This document shows positions 26,837 to 34,819 of a stretch of DNA of 64,000 nucleotides, one piece after another (position 1 is the first letter of the stretch; each line of letters starts with the position of its first letter). The notes beneath the pieces are model-generated. The model did not search any database and was not told the origin of the DNA. It worked only from the letters and a program-made list of their open reading frames with translations. Position numbers and translations under genes: made by a program. Location of the stretch: contig NZ_WJOK01000024.1 of assembly GCF_009649785.1 (NCBI RefSeq), positions 22,927 to 86,926 of the forward strand. Reading direction: 5' to 3'. Source of the DNA: Agrobacterium tumefaciens. GTDB lineage: Bacteria > Pseudomonadota > Alphaproteobacteria > Rhizobiales > Rhizobiaceae.

Positions 26837-27241
26837 TCAGAAGAACAGCGTCGTCACCAGCGAATAAAGCACGAAAAATCCGTTTGCCGTCAAAAGGCAG
26901 AAGACGGCGAAAGAACCGAGATCCTTGGCGTGCCGCCCGACGGAAGAGATTTCCGGCGAGATGCGATCCACCAACTCCTCAATCGCGGTATTGAGCGCCT
27001 CGACGGCGAACAAAAGCAGCATCAGCACCGTAAAGACGAGAAGATGCGCAAACGGCGTGCCAGCGACCAGAAGCAGGGCAAGGCCGACGCCGAAGGCGAG
27101 AACCTCGTGCCGGAACGCCGCTTCCTGCCACAGCCGTCCAAGCCCCTGCAAGGAATAGCGGGCAGCAGCAAAAAGATGCCGCCATCCCTTTTCCTTACGG
27201 AAGGCAGGTTCCGGTTGCTTCTTATGCGGCGTTGCGTCCAT
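26837..27241 (-). CDS. dgkA: Diacylglycerol kinase
   Basis: This 134-aa inner-membrane enzyme phosphorylates diacylglycerol to phosphatidate and so recycles the diacylglycerol released during envelope glycan decoration. It has the three-helix DgkA layout: an amphipathic N-terminus (WRHLFAAARYSLQGLGRLWQ), EAAFRHEV, and the signature EALNTAIEELVDRISPE followed by GRHAKDLGSFAV. The ATG at 27241 (MDATPHKK) has GAGGG upstream; ATG at 27253 is less likely. It begins nine bp after the cobT stop, so it is likely cotranscribed with cobT. Confidence 0.93.
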   Translation of the reverse strand: MDATPHKKQPEPAFRKEKGWRHLFAAARYSLQGLGRLWQEAAFRHEVLAFGVGLALLLVAGTPFAHLLVFTVLMLLLFAVEALNTAIEELVDRISPEISSVGRHAKDLGSFAVFCLLTANGFFVLYSLVTTLFF

Positions 27242-27249
27242 CTTCGCCC

Positions 27250-28284
27250 TCAATGCTCAGTGTGGGAATGGGTACCAGTATCGACACCGGCAGCTTCGAA
27301 AGTCGCCATGCCGGAATGGCAGGCGGCGGCAGCCTTGACGATGCCGGCGGCCAAAGCGGCACCCGTGCCCTCGCCAAGCCGCATGCCCAGCGCCAGAAGC
27401 GGCGTCTTGCCAAGTTTCTCGACGGCAGCCAGATGGCCCGGTTCACCGGAGACATGGCCGATCAGGCAATGGTCGAGCGCGGAAGGATTGGCAGCCTTCA
27501 ACAGCGCGGCAGCGGCAGTCGCCACATAACCGTCGATCAGCACGGGAATGCGCTGCACGCGGGCGGCAAGGATGGCGCCGGCAATCGCCGCAATCTCACG
27601 GCCACCGAGACGGCGCATGATTTCGAGCGGATCGGACAGATGGTCCCTGTGGAACTCGACGGCAGCCTTCACCGCCGCGATCTTGCGGGCCATGACCTCG
27701 CCTTCAGAGCCAGTGCCGGGACCGGTCCACTCTTCCGCCGTACCGCCATAAAGCGCCAGATTGATCGCCGCTGCGATGGTGGTGTTGCCAATGCCCATTT
27801 CGCCAACGCAGAGAAGGTCGGTACCGCCAGCAATCGCCTCCATGCCGAAGGCCATGGTGGCGGCGCAATCGCGCTCGGAAAGGGCAGGCTCGCAGGTGAT
27901 GTCGCCGGTCGGGTAGTCAAGTGCCAGATCGAAAATCTTCAGACCGAGATCGTTGGTGACGCAAATCTGGTTGATCGCCGCACCGCCTGCCGCAAAATTC
28001 TCCACCATCTGCTGCGTCACGGATGTCGGATAGGGCGTGATGCCGTGCCGGGTGACGCCATGATTACCGGCGAAAATCGCCACCAGCGGACGGGTGACGG
28101 CGGGCGAGCGGCCCGACCATGCGGCAAGCCACATGGCGATTTCTTCCAGCCGACCGAGCGAACCGGCCGGTTTCGTCAGTTGCGCATTGCGCTCCTTGGC
28201 CGCGACCAGCGCATGCGTATCCGGGCCGGGAAGCTCGCGCAGCAGCGCGCGGAAATCGTCGAAGGGCAATCCGCTCATGCTCAT
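27250..28284 (-). CDS. cobT: Nicotinate-nucleotide--dimethylbenzimidazole phosphoribosyltransferase
   Basis: This 344-aa enzyme makes alpha-ribazole phosphate, the lower ligand of cobalamin (called cobU in Pseudomonas denitrificans naming). Family markers are LTKPAGSLGRLEEIAMWLA near residues 37-55, FAGNHGVTRHGITPYP, CVGEMGIGNTTIAAAI and the late ALGMRLGEGTGAALAAGIV with the catalytic Glu. The C-terminus ends in a His-rich tail (GTHSHTEH). It is divergent from cobS with 131 bp between the starts, so the two steps of nucleotide-loop assembly probably share a control region. I see no B12 riboswitch fold in that short gap. Confidence 0.95.
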   Translation of the reverse strand: MSMSGLPFDDFRALLRELPGPDTHALVAAKERNAQLTKPAGSLGRLEEIAMWLAAWSGRSPAVTRPLVAIFAGNHGVTRHGITPYPTSVTQQMVENFAAGGAAINQICVTNDLGLKIFDLALDYPTGDITCEPALSERDCAATMAFGMEAIAGGTDLLCVGEMGIGNTTIAAAINLALYGGTAEEWTGPGTGSEGEVMARKIAAVKAAVEFHRDHLSDPLEIMRRLGGREIAAIAGAILAARVQRIPVLIDGYVATAAAALLKAANPSALDHCLIGHVSGEPGHLAAVEKLGKTPLLALGMRLGEGTGAALAAGIVKAAAACHSGMATFEAAGVDTGTHSHTEH

Positions 28285-28415
28285 GGTATCTGTCTTTCTC
28301 GTCGTCGGGTTGGCGGAAACTTGTGTTTTCCGGCAAATCGGTCTTTGTTGCGCCTCTCATAATCGCGGACGCGCCGCGGAACAACCGGAAATGCAAGCAC
28401 AGCAGCGGAGAGAGC

Positions 28416-29201
28416 ATGAAGGCCGGGGATTTTATAACAGATGTCATGCATTCCGTTGCCTTTCTCAGCCGCCTGCCGGTCCCATCGCGCTTTTTCGGTG
28501 AAGGTGACGGTCCATCGATGCGCCGGACAGCACGCGCTTTTCCCGCAGCAGGCCTCCTGATCGCCCTGCCCGCTGCTGTGCTCGTGGTGGCATTAGCGAA
28601 GTTCGACGCCTCACCGCAGCTCACCGGCTGGCTTGCCATCGCCGTCACCGCGCTCATAACCGGTGCGTTGCACGAAGACGGCTTGGCGGATATGGCCGAT
28701 GGCTTCGGCAGCGGCAAGGACAAGTCGAAAACGCTTGAGATCATGAAGGACAGTCGCATTGGCAGCTATGGCACGATCGCCATGGTCCTGTCCTTTGCAC
28801 TGCGCGCCACGGCACTCGCATCGCTTATAGAAACCCTGCCTGCCAAAACCGCCGCCGCCTGCCTGATTGCCGCGCTGGTGGTGAGCCGCGCCCTGATGGT
28901 ATGGCACTGGCAGTCACTGCCCGCCGCCAAAACCTCCGGCATCGCCGCCGGCGCCGGCCAACCCGGGGAAAGCGAGCGCAACATCGCGCTCGCAACAGGG
29001 TTGCTGCTGCTTGTGCTTTTCACGCTGCATGCCCTGCCCTTTGTGTCGATCGTAGTCGTTCTGGCGGCTGCCTGCCTCGCGACGATGCTGTGCGGCAGGC
29101 TCTGTGTCAGCAAGATCGGCGGCCACACCGGCGACACCATCGGCGCCAGCCAGCAGATCACGGAGATCGTTACTCTCGTCGCTCTTGCCCTTGCGACGTG
29201 A
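28416..29201 (+). CDS. cobS: Adenosylcobinamide-GDP ribazoletransferase (cobalamin synthase)
   Basis: This 261-aa membrane enzyme joins adenosylcobinamide-GDP with alpha-ribazole, the last assembly step of cobalamin. It has an N-terminal AFLSRLPVPSRFF segment, the metal-binding HEDGLADMADGFGSG, DSRIGSYGTIAMVLSFALRA and a C-terminal GHTGDTIGASQQITEI. Six or so hydrophobic segments are visible. The ATG at 28416 follows a GCGGAGAGAGC ribosome-binding site; the open frame upstream overlaps cobT and is a shadow. It is called cobV in Pseudomonas naming. Confidence 0.95.
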   Translation: MKAGDFITDVMHSVAFLSRLPVPSRFFGEGDGPSMRRTARAFPAAGLLIALPAAVLVVALAKFDASPQLTGWLAIAVTALITGALHEDGLADMADGFGSGKDKSKTLEIMKDSRIGSYGTIAMVLSFALRATALASLIETLPAKTAAACLIAALVVSRALMVWHWQSLPAAKTSGIAAGAGQPGESERNIALATGLLLLVLFTLHALPFVSIVVVLAAACLATMLCGRLCVSKIGGHTGDTIGASQQITEIVTLVALALAT

Positions 29202-29220
29202 CAGACTGATATAGATCCCC

Positions 29221-29415
29221 ATGGAAACACCCTGCATTCATATCTGCTCCCTCGACGCCACAAACAGCCTCTGTATCGGTTGCGGACGCACGCTGGACGA
29301 GATCGGCGGCTGGGCAACCTATAGCGACGAAAAGCGCCGCATGATCATGCAGGCGCTTCCCGAAAGACTGGCAAAAACAGGCAAGGACACCTTCAGGGAG
29401 ACGCACACCGCATGA
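29221..29415 (+). CDS. DUF1289 protein (four-Cys, possible Fe-S or zinc)
   Basis: This 64-aa protein has four cysteines, at residues 5, 9, 18 and 21 (TPCIHICSLD ... LCIGCGRTLDEIGGW), the hallmark of DUF1289, related to E. coli YdhL. The Cys spacing suggests a small metal or iron-sulfur site. Its biochemical role is unknown. The last four bases overlap the next gene (ATGA), so it is coupled to the aspartic-protease-like gene. It lies 19 bp after cobS and may belong to the same transcript. Confidence 0.85.
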   Translation: METPCIHICSLDATNSLCIGCGRTLDEIGGWATYSDEKRRMIMQALPERLAKTGKDTFRETHTA

Positions 29416-30119
29416 ACAGGCTGACTTTCGTTCTCCTCTTGCTGGCCGTGGGTCTCGGCCTGCTTCTCGTCAATCACGACAGCGGCCGCACCTTCGGCAT
29501 CGACAACGAGAAATTCGGGCAGATCGTCTATCTCCTGCCGATTGCGGGCTTGCTATCCGTCGGCATTCTGGCGGGAAGCCGCGGCAGCTTCGCAAGCGTT
29601 GTCCGGCAACTCGCCATCTGGCTCGTGATTATCCTCGGCCTCGTATCCGTCTATCTCTATCGCTACGACCTGCAATCCTTCGCCGACCGGCTGCTGGGTG
29701 GCCTGATGCCCGGCCGCGCGGTGGTGGTGACGACCGCTGGCGGCGAACAGGAGATCATACTGCACAAATCGATGAGCGGCCATTTCGAGGCGAATGTCAG
29801 CATTGAAGGCAAAACGATCCACATGCTGTTCGATACCGGCGCGAGCTCCGTGGTGCTGGCCAATGCCGATGCCGCCGCCATCGGCATCGACACCACGAAA
29901 CTGCGCTACACCGTGCCGGTGATGACCGCGAACGGCCGCACGGCGGCAGCGCCCGTCACCCTGTCCGAGATCGGCATCGGCCCGATCGCGCGGAACAACA
30001 TCCCCGCCCTCGTCGCGCAGGATGGCCAACTGGGCCAGAGCCTGCTCGGCATGAGCTTCCTGTCGACGCTTGGTTCGATGCAGATGCAGACCGATGAGTT
30101 GAGATTGCGAGACAGGTAA
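29412..30119 (+). CDS. Retropepsin-like aspartic protease, membrane-anchored (TIGR02281 type)
   Basis: This 235-aa protein has three N-terminal hydrophobic segments within residues 4-85. A periplasmic or cytoplasmic domain follows with HFEANVSIEGKTIHMLF and the catalytic DTGAS at residues 141-145, then a hydrophobic Val/Leu stretch and GQSLLGMSFLSTLG near the end, typical of the clan AA single-domain proteases that act as dimers. The substrates of this family in rhizobia are not established. Its start overlaps the DUF1289 stop by four bases. Confidence 0.88.
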   Translation: MNRLTFVLLLLAVGLGLLLVNHDSGRTFGIDNEKFGQIVYLLPIAGLLSVGILAGSRGSFASVVRQLAIWLVIILGLVSVYLYRYDLQSFADRLLGGLMPGRAVVVTTAGGEQEIILHKSMSGHFEANVSIEGKTIHMLFDTGASSVVLANADAAAIGIDTTKLRYTVPVMTANGRTAAAPVTLSEIGIGPIARNNIPALVAQDGQLGQSLLGMSFLSTLGSMQMQTDELRLRDR

Positions 30120-30184
30120 AACCTGCCGGGCAGACAGTTCCTGCTCGAGATCAAAAAATAACGTCTCGCTGTCCGAATACGAAA

Positions 30185-30206
30185 ACGCCCGGTGCAAACC
30201 GGGCGT
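30185..30206 (-). terminator. Intrinsic terminator of the ABC-2 exporter operon
   Basis: ACGCCCGGT/ACCGGGCGT (30185-30193 and 30198-30206) is a perfect stem with a GCAA loop. On the minus strand it is followed by TTTTC. It lies 29 bp past the permease stop, between convergent genes. Confidence 0.85.
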
Positions 30207-30234
30207 ATCACATTCACGGCAAACCTCTTTCCGG

Positions 30235-30996
30235 TCAGTTGCGCAGCCGGTAACCGGTCTTGAACATCCAGCCGACGACGCCGAGGCAGAGCGCAAGGAA
30301 CAGCGTGATCATCGCCAGGCTGATGACGGGATTAACGTCGGCGATCTCGTAGAAGCTCCAGCGGAAACCGCTGATGAGGTAGAGCACCGGGTTGAAATGA
30401 CTGACCGTCTGCCAGAAGGGCGGCAGCATGTCGATGGAGTAGAAGCTGCCGCCAAGGAATGTCAGAGGCGGCACCACCAGCATCGGGATGAGGTTCAACT
30501 GCTCGAAATTCGTGGCCCAGATGCCGATGATGAAGCCGAACAGGCTGAAGCTCACCGCCGTCAGCACAAAGAACAGGATCATCATGAACGGATGGGCGAT
30601 GGTGATATCCACGAAGAAGGAGGCCGTTATCAGGATGATCGTGCCGATCATCAGCCCCTTGGTCGCCGCCGCCCCGACATAACCGGCAACAATTTCCGTC
30701 ATCGCCACTGGCGCAGACAATATCTCGTAGACCGTGCCGGTGAATTTCGGAAAATAGATGCCGAAAGAGCCGTTGCTGATGCATTGCGTCAAAAGCGTCA
30801 GCATGATCAGGCCGGGCGTTATGAACGCGCCATAGGAAACCCCGCCAACCTCCTGAATCCTTGAACCGATCGCCGTTCCGAAAACGATGAAATAGAGAGA
30901 GGTGGAAATGACCGGCGACACGACACTCTGCAACAGGGTGCGGCGGGTGCGCGCCATTTCGAACAGGTAGATGGACTTGACAGCTTCGAAATTCAT
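30235..30996 (-). CDS. ABC-2 type permease (YadH-like)
   Basis: This 253-aa inner-membrane protein has six hydrophobic segments: [20 protein letters not shown] early, [20 protein letters not shown], the ABC-2 signature region [19 protein letters not shown] and a C-terminal [18 protein letters not shown]. It pairs with the ATPase gene directly upstream (four-base overlap at 30993-30996) and resembles the E. coli YadG-YadH pair. The substrate is unknown; polysaccharide, lipid or drug export are all possible in this family. Confidence 0.88.
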   Translation of the reverse strand: MNFEAVKSIYLFEMARTRRTLLQSVVSPVISTSLYFIVFGTAIGSRIQEVGGVSYGAFITPGLIMLTLLTQCISNGSFGIYFPKFTGTVYEILSAPVAMTEIVAGYVGAAATKGLMIGTIILITASFFVDITIAHPFMMILFFVLTAVSFSLFGFIIGIWATNFEQLNLIPMLVVPPLTFLGGSFYSIDMLPPFWQTVSHFNPVLYLISGFRWSFYEIADVNPVISLAMITLFLALCLGVVGWMFKTGYRLRN

Positions 30997-31919
30997 TTCT
31001 GGTCTCCTACCAGCGAGACGAAAATATCCTCAAGAGAGCTTTGACGTGTCGAAATATCCTTGAAATGGATGTTGGCACCGGAAAGCGCAGTCAGCAGATC
31101 GGCAATGCGCCCCTGCTCGCCGTTGTCCTCGATCTCGTAGGTGATGGTGTTGCGGTCATCCGAGAGCGAAAGGCCGAAGGATGAGAGACTATCCGGCAAC
31201 GCCTCCACCGGCTGCGAAAGTTCAAGGAAAAGCTGCTTGCGGCCGAGCTTCTTCATCAGCGCGGTCTTTTCTTCCACCAGCAACAATTGGCCGCCATTGA
31301 TAACGCCCACTCGATCGGCGATCTCTTCCGCCTCCTCGATGTAATGCGTGGTCAAAATGATTGTGACGCCCTTGGAGCGCAGCTCGGAAACGACATTCCA
31401 CATGTCGCGGCGCAAGGTAACATCCACACCCGCCGTCGGCTCGTCGAGGAAGAGGACCTTCGGTTCGTGCGCAAGCGCCTTGGCGATCAGCACGCGTCGC
31501 TTCATGCCGCCGGAAAGCTCCCGCAGCATATTGTCCTTCTTGTCCCAGAGCGACAGCGATTTCAGGACGCGCTCGATCAGTTCCGGGTTCTTCTTCTGCC
31601 CATGCAGACCGCGCGAGAAGCTGACCGTGTTCCACACGGTCTCGAACTGGTCTGTCGTCAGTTCCTGTGGCACAAGGCCGATCAGGGCACGCGTCTGGCG
31701 AAAATCCTTCACCACATCATATCCGCCAACGAGAACCGAGCCTTCACCCGGATTGACAAGCCCGCAGATGATAGAGATCAGCGTCGTCTTGCCGGCTCCG
31801 TTAGGCCCGAGAAGAGCAAGGATTTCCCCCTCCCTGATATCGAGGCTGACACCTTTGAGCGCCTGAAAGCCATTTGAGTAGGATTTGGTCAGATTCCGTA
31901 TCGAAACAATGGCATTCAT
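30993..31919 (-). CDS. ABC exporter ATPase (YadG-like)
   Basis: This 308-aa ATP-binding subunit has Walker [18 protein letters not shown]-loop region LGLVPQEL, signature [15 protein letters not shown], Walker [13 protein letters not shown] and the switch His in [15 protein letters not shown]-terminal accessory domain of about 80 residues ends with the [10 protein letters not shown] segment typical of ABC-2 exporters. The ATG at 31919 ([14 protein letters not shown]) is the family start; ATG at 31958 would add a hydrophobic leader. It is upstream of and overlaps its permease. Confidence 0.92.
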   Translation of the reverse strand: MNAIVSIRNLTKSYSNGFQALKGVSLDIREGEILALLGPNGAGKTTLISIICGLVNPGEGSVLVGGYDVVKDFRQTRALIGLVPQELTTDQFETVWNTVSFSRGLHGQKKNPELIERVLKSLSLWDKKDNMLRELSGGMKRRVLIAKALAHEPKVLFLDEPTAGVDVTLRRDMWNVVSELRSKGVTIILTTHYIEEAEEIADRVGVINGGQLLLVEEKTALMKKLGRKQLFLELSQPVEALPDSLSSFGLSLSDDRNTITYEIEDNGEQGRIADLLTALSGANIHFKDISTRQSSLEDIFVSLVGDQK

Positions 31920-32024
31920 CGCGAATCTTTCGAAAAAAACGAGTAAGATGCACGCCATATAGGCCGTACAACCCGCAATTGCCAGCCCAACGGCCTGAAC
32001 ACTGCATTCGGCGGAGAGGGAAAA

Positions 32025-32846
32025 TCAGCTGTAGACGCTGTAGAAAAACTGGGCCGCGACGAAGACCAGAAACACCCCGAAGGCCCGCTCCAGCTGCTTC
32101 TTGCTGAGTGCATGCGCCAGCCGCGCGCCATAGGGCGCGACGACAAGCGTGATGGGGATCAGCAGCGCGACGGCGATCCAGTTGATGAAGCCGGTGGAAA
32201 AAGGCGGCAGACCTGCATCACCCCAGCCGGCCCAGATATAGCCGAGGAGACCCGGCAGCGAAATAAGCACTCCGACACCGGAGGATGTGGCAACCGCCTG
32301 ATGGATGGTGCGTCCGTAAAGCGTCATGAAAGTATTATTCATCACCCCGCCGCCCACACCCATCAGGCCAGACAGAAGGCCGATGCCGGTGCCGACCAGA
32401 AAGCGGACCGGATTTTTCGGCAGGTCTGAACCGAGATGCCAGCTCGCCCGGTTGAAGATCATCCGGAAGGCGAGCGCAAGCGCAATGAAAGCGAAGATCA
32501 GCCGCAGGGCGACGCTCGAGGCATGCGCAGCCACCACAGATGCGAGGATGGTGCCGAGCGGCACGGCGACGATCCAACCCTTCAGGAGATCGATATCAAC
32601 GGCACCTTTCTGGCGATGCGTCAGGAAGGAACGAATGGAGGTCGGCACGATGATGGCGAGCGAAGTCCCAAGCGACAGATGCATGCGCACCGCCTCCGGC
32701 ACATCCAGAAGCCCGAACACATGGTAGAACACCGGCACCAGCACAGCACCGCCGCCAATGCCGAACAGCCCCGCCAGAAGTCCAGCGACCACGCCCGCGG
32801 CCGCAAGCGCCGAAGCAAAGATCAGTATCTCTGAAACAGGGGGCAT
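32025..32846 (-). CDS. TauE/SafE family anion permease
   Basis: This 273-aa membrane protein has eight hydrophobic segments in two halves, each opening with a Gly-rich signature: LLAGLFGIGGGAVLVPVFYH (N-half) and LLSGLMGVGGGVMNNTFMTL (C-half). The family exports sulfite, sulfoacetate or related organosulfur anions; the substrate here is not known. It is separated by 105 bp from the ABC-exporter ATPase gene downstream. A perfect inverted repeat 25-40 bp upstream of its start may be an operator. Confidence 0.9.
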   Translation of the reverse strand: MPPVSEILIFASALAAAGVVAGLLAGLFGIGGGAVLVPVFYHVFGLLDVPEAVRMHLSLGTSLAIIVPTSIRSFLTHRQKGAVDIDLLKGWIVAVPLGTILASVVAAHASSVALRLIFAFIALALAFRMIFNRASWHLGSDLPKNPVRFLVGTGIGLLSGLMGVGGGVMNNTFMTLYGRTIHQAVATSSGVGVLISLPGLLGYIWAGWGDAGLPPFSTGFINWIAVALLIPITLVVAPYGARLAHALSKKQLERAFGVFLVFVAAQFFYSVYS

Positions 32847-32870
32847 GAAAGCAGGCTCCCGGGGGCCGTT

Positions 32871-32886
32871 GTCACAAACATGTGAC
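32871..32886. promoter_or_regulatory. Inverted repeat GTCACA-N4-TGTGAC upstream of the TauE/SafE gene
   Basis: The perfect 6-bp arms GTCACA and TGTGAC are separated by AACA, 25 bp from the TauE/SafE ATG. This is the size and place of a dimeric repressor or activator site. It is not the CRP order (TGTGA-N6-TCACA). The regulator is unknown. Confidence 0.45.
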
Positions 32887-33079
32887 GCTCATAGCGTATC
32901 AGAAAAGGGCGGCAAGCCATGTTGGCCGCAGGTCAGTACGGCGCGATGTTTTTTGCCGGATATCCGCACCGGATGGACCGTTTTATGGGATTTCTTCCCA
33001 TTGCATGCCCTTGCAAAGACGCCGATATCCCCCGATTTAGGCAGTCTTCTTCAACCGGCCTTAGGGCCGGTCTTTTTTT
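32885..33079 (+). ncRNA. Candidate small RNA ending at an orphan terminator
   Basis: A plus-strand intrinsic terminator, ACCGGCC-TTAG-GGCCGGT followed by CTTTTTTT (33054-33079), lies where no plus-strand gene is upstream. The last plus-strand gene ends at 30119, behind other genes. On the minus strand it has no T run. The simplest reading is a small RNA of about 60-180 nt. The 5' end is not determined, so the start given is only the edge of the TauE/SafE upstream region. I recognise no known rhizobial sRNA family. Confidence 0.4.
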
Positions 33080-33246
33080 GGGCGGCTAGCACCAAACCCA
33101 ACAGGCCCAAATTGTAATGTGGCCACATCCCCCACTCCGTCATTCCGGGTAGCTCCGGGACGGACGGGAAGTTACTGGTCGACGTAACGCACCACAACTA
33201 ATGCCTCACGCCTATCGTCATGCACCACCGTGTCGTCTAGCCGCCC
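32887..33246. other. Intergenic region between TauE/SafE and extensin genes
   Basis: Apart from the candidate small RNA terminator, 33130-33170 contains CGTCATTCCGGG and nearby GGGACGGACGGG, which look like a worn copy of an intergenic repeat. There is no recognisable protein gene and no tRNA. Confidence 0.4.
33054..33079 (+). terminator. Orphan plus-strand intrinsic terminator
   Basis: A seven-base-pair stem, ACCGGCC/GGCCGGT, has a four-base TTAG loop and is followed by C and seven T residues. It is not downstream of any recognisable plus-strand gene. Confidence 0.85.
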
Positions 33247-34515
33247 CTAGTCGCAATGCCTGTAACCGGACTTGCGGGTGCGCAGGTCGAAATGGAAATG
33301 GTTCCAGTGGTTGGGATCGCTGCCCGGCCCGAGAACCGTTGAGAAATATTTGCAGCTATCGGACCTCACTGCCTTCAGCAGCGCCTTTTCCCGGAAGGCG
33401 AAGAAGTTCTTGCTGCGAACGTCAATCTCCTTCCCGTTGTTCAGCGTTATGGTGCCGATATCGATGGCGTTGCCGCGCGCATGTTCGGACCATGGATTGC
33501 TGGAGCGCGAATTCATCTTGCGGCAGGAATAACCGCCCATGGGCGTGATGCGCCCGACGCCTGAGAGGTAACGGAAGCGGGAGGACGGCACGAGTTCGAA
33601 CTTTACCCATTTGGCGAAGGCAAGCGTGACCTGGCAATTGAGCTTCACTGCCGGGCGGATGGCAACGCCGCTGGCAAGCCCGCTGAGTTCGATCGGATAG
33701 TCGATACCGCAGGTCGGACCATCTGCAATGCGCGCAACATCGCGGAAGGCGACGCCGAGACGGCGCAGCTCGGAGCGACAGGCCACTTCCGAGGATGGCA
33801 TGACGCCGGGCGGCATAGCCGAGCGGTTGCTTTGCAATCCGTCGCGGGCCATCGGATCATTGGGCATCAGCATGGCGACCTCCTCCACCGGCTGGCGGCG
33901 GGAAGAAGACCCCGGCGGCGGTGGCGGTATCAACCGCGACTGACCCGCACTTTGTTGCCGGCGAGCGGGAGAAACGGCAACCGGATTGTCGGTGCCGATG
34001 CCGTCCACCACCGGCTGGGCGGAAGCGCCTTCGGCAATATCGGCGTCCTGCTCTTCCGCAAGTCCGCGAACCGGCTCCACGCCCAGCATGGAATCCATGT
34101 TCACCCCGCCCTCGCCTTCGGCGATCTGATTTGCGGCGCCCTGCTGGTTGGGCATGGCTGGGGAGGCCATGCTTTGGCCGTTCGCGGCCATCCGCGCCTG
34201 ATGCTGGCCATCCAGCGTGGAATAGCCCTGGCCGCCCTGTGGCGATTGCAGCAGGGGATCCTGCGAGGCATAAGGCTCCGGCATCGGTTGCGACACGGCT
34301 GCGGGATAATTGGTGGCCTGCCCGGTCCGCTCGGCCTGATAGACCGCACCCGGCGGCGCGCTGTAGCCTTGCTGCCGCGACGACCGGATGGCGCCGACAC
34401 GTGTCGTGCCGTCAACCTCGGCCGGCGGCACAAGCCCCTCCGCCGAACACGACACCATGACCGTGGAAATCATCAACAACGTCACAAGACGACGCGGAAG
34501 GGAAACATACGCCAT
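33247..34515 (-). CDS. Extensin-like family lipoprotein
   Basis: This 422-aa protein has a lipoprotein-type leader ending TVMVSC near residue 23. About 190 residues of Gln/Pro/Gly/Ala-rich, probably disordered sequence follow, including PPPPPGSSSRR. The C-terminal extensin-like domain has ACRSELRRLGVAF, a conserved GPTCGIDYPIEL, SYSC-like GGYSCRKMNSRSSNPWSEHA, GNAIDIGTITLNNG and the terminal PNHWNHFHFDLR. The Ser-His-Ala-Arg-Gly-Asn-Ala-Asp segment resembles the zinc site of D-Ala-D-Ala peptidases, so a peptidoglycan-directed role is plausible but unproven. The ATG at 34515 is chosen for the signal peptide. Confidence 0.85.
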   Translation of the reverse strand: MAYVSLPRRLVTLLMISTVMVSCSAEGLVPPAEVDGTTRVGAIRSSRQQGYSAPPGAVYQAERTGQATNYPAAVSQPMPEPYASQDPLLQSPQGGQGYSTLDGQHQARMAANGQSMASPAMPNQQGAANQIAEGEGGVNMDSMLGVEPVRGLAEEQDADIAEGASAQPVVDGIGTDNPVAVSPARRQQSAGQSRLIPPPPPGSSSRRQPVEEVAMLMPNDPMARDGLQSNRSAMPPGVMPSSEVACRSELRRLGVAFRDVARIADGPTCGIDYPIELSGLASGVAIRPAVKLNCQVTLAFAKWVKFELVPSSRFRYLSGVGRITPMGGYSCRKMNSRSSNPWSEHARGNAIDIGTITLNNGKEIDVRSKNFFAFREKALLKAVRSDSCKYFSTVLGPGSDPNHWNHFHFDLRTRKSGYRHCD

Positions 34516-34819
34516 ACGAGAACCTGTACCTTCAGCGGCCGCTACCCGCGGCAATACAGGTAAATTTTAAAGAAACGGGGTAAACGAATCCTTATTGGTT
34601 GGGAGAAATAACGAACCGGGCTGTTCCGTGAAGCGGGAAATGCGGGAGCCTCGACCGAAATCATATCAAAGGTGTGAGCAAAGCTCTGCAAACCAACGCC
34701 TCTCACGATGCAGACACACCACGGGTCCGGCACGACGGAGGAGAGCTTGTCGCACTTCCTCGAAACAGAAAGGGCGCAGCCAAAGCCGCGCCCTGTAAAC
34801 TATCTCAAGCGGATAAAAA
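34516..34819. other. Intergenic region with MCP terminator
   Basis: This 304-bp gap lies between the extensin-like start and the chemotaxis receptor stop. It contains the receptor terminator (34771-34794) and presumably the extensin-gene promoter. I see no supported ORF. Confidence 0.45.
34771..34794 (-). terminator. Terminator of the chemotaxis receptor gene
   Basis: AGGGCGC-A-GC/GC-C-GCGCCCT forms a 9-bp stem with one internal A-C mismatch and a CAAA loop. On the minus strand it is followed by TTTC. It lies 25 bp past the stop. Confidence 0.7.

Noticed and set aside
28285..28415. Cobalamin riboswitch between cobT and cobS
   Set aside because: The divergent gap is only 131 bp, and I cannot find the conserved B12-box pairing or the length such a riboswitch needs.
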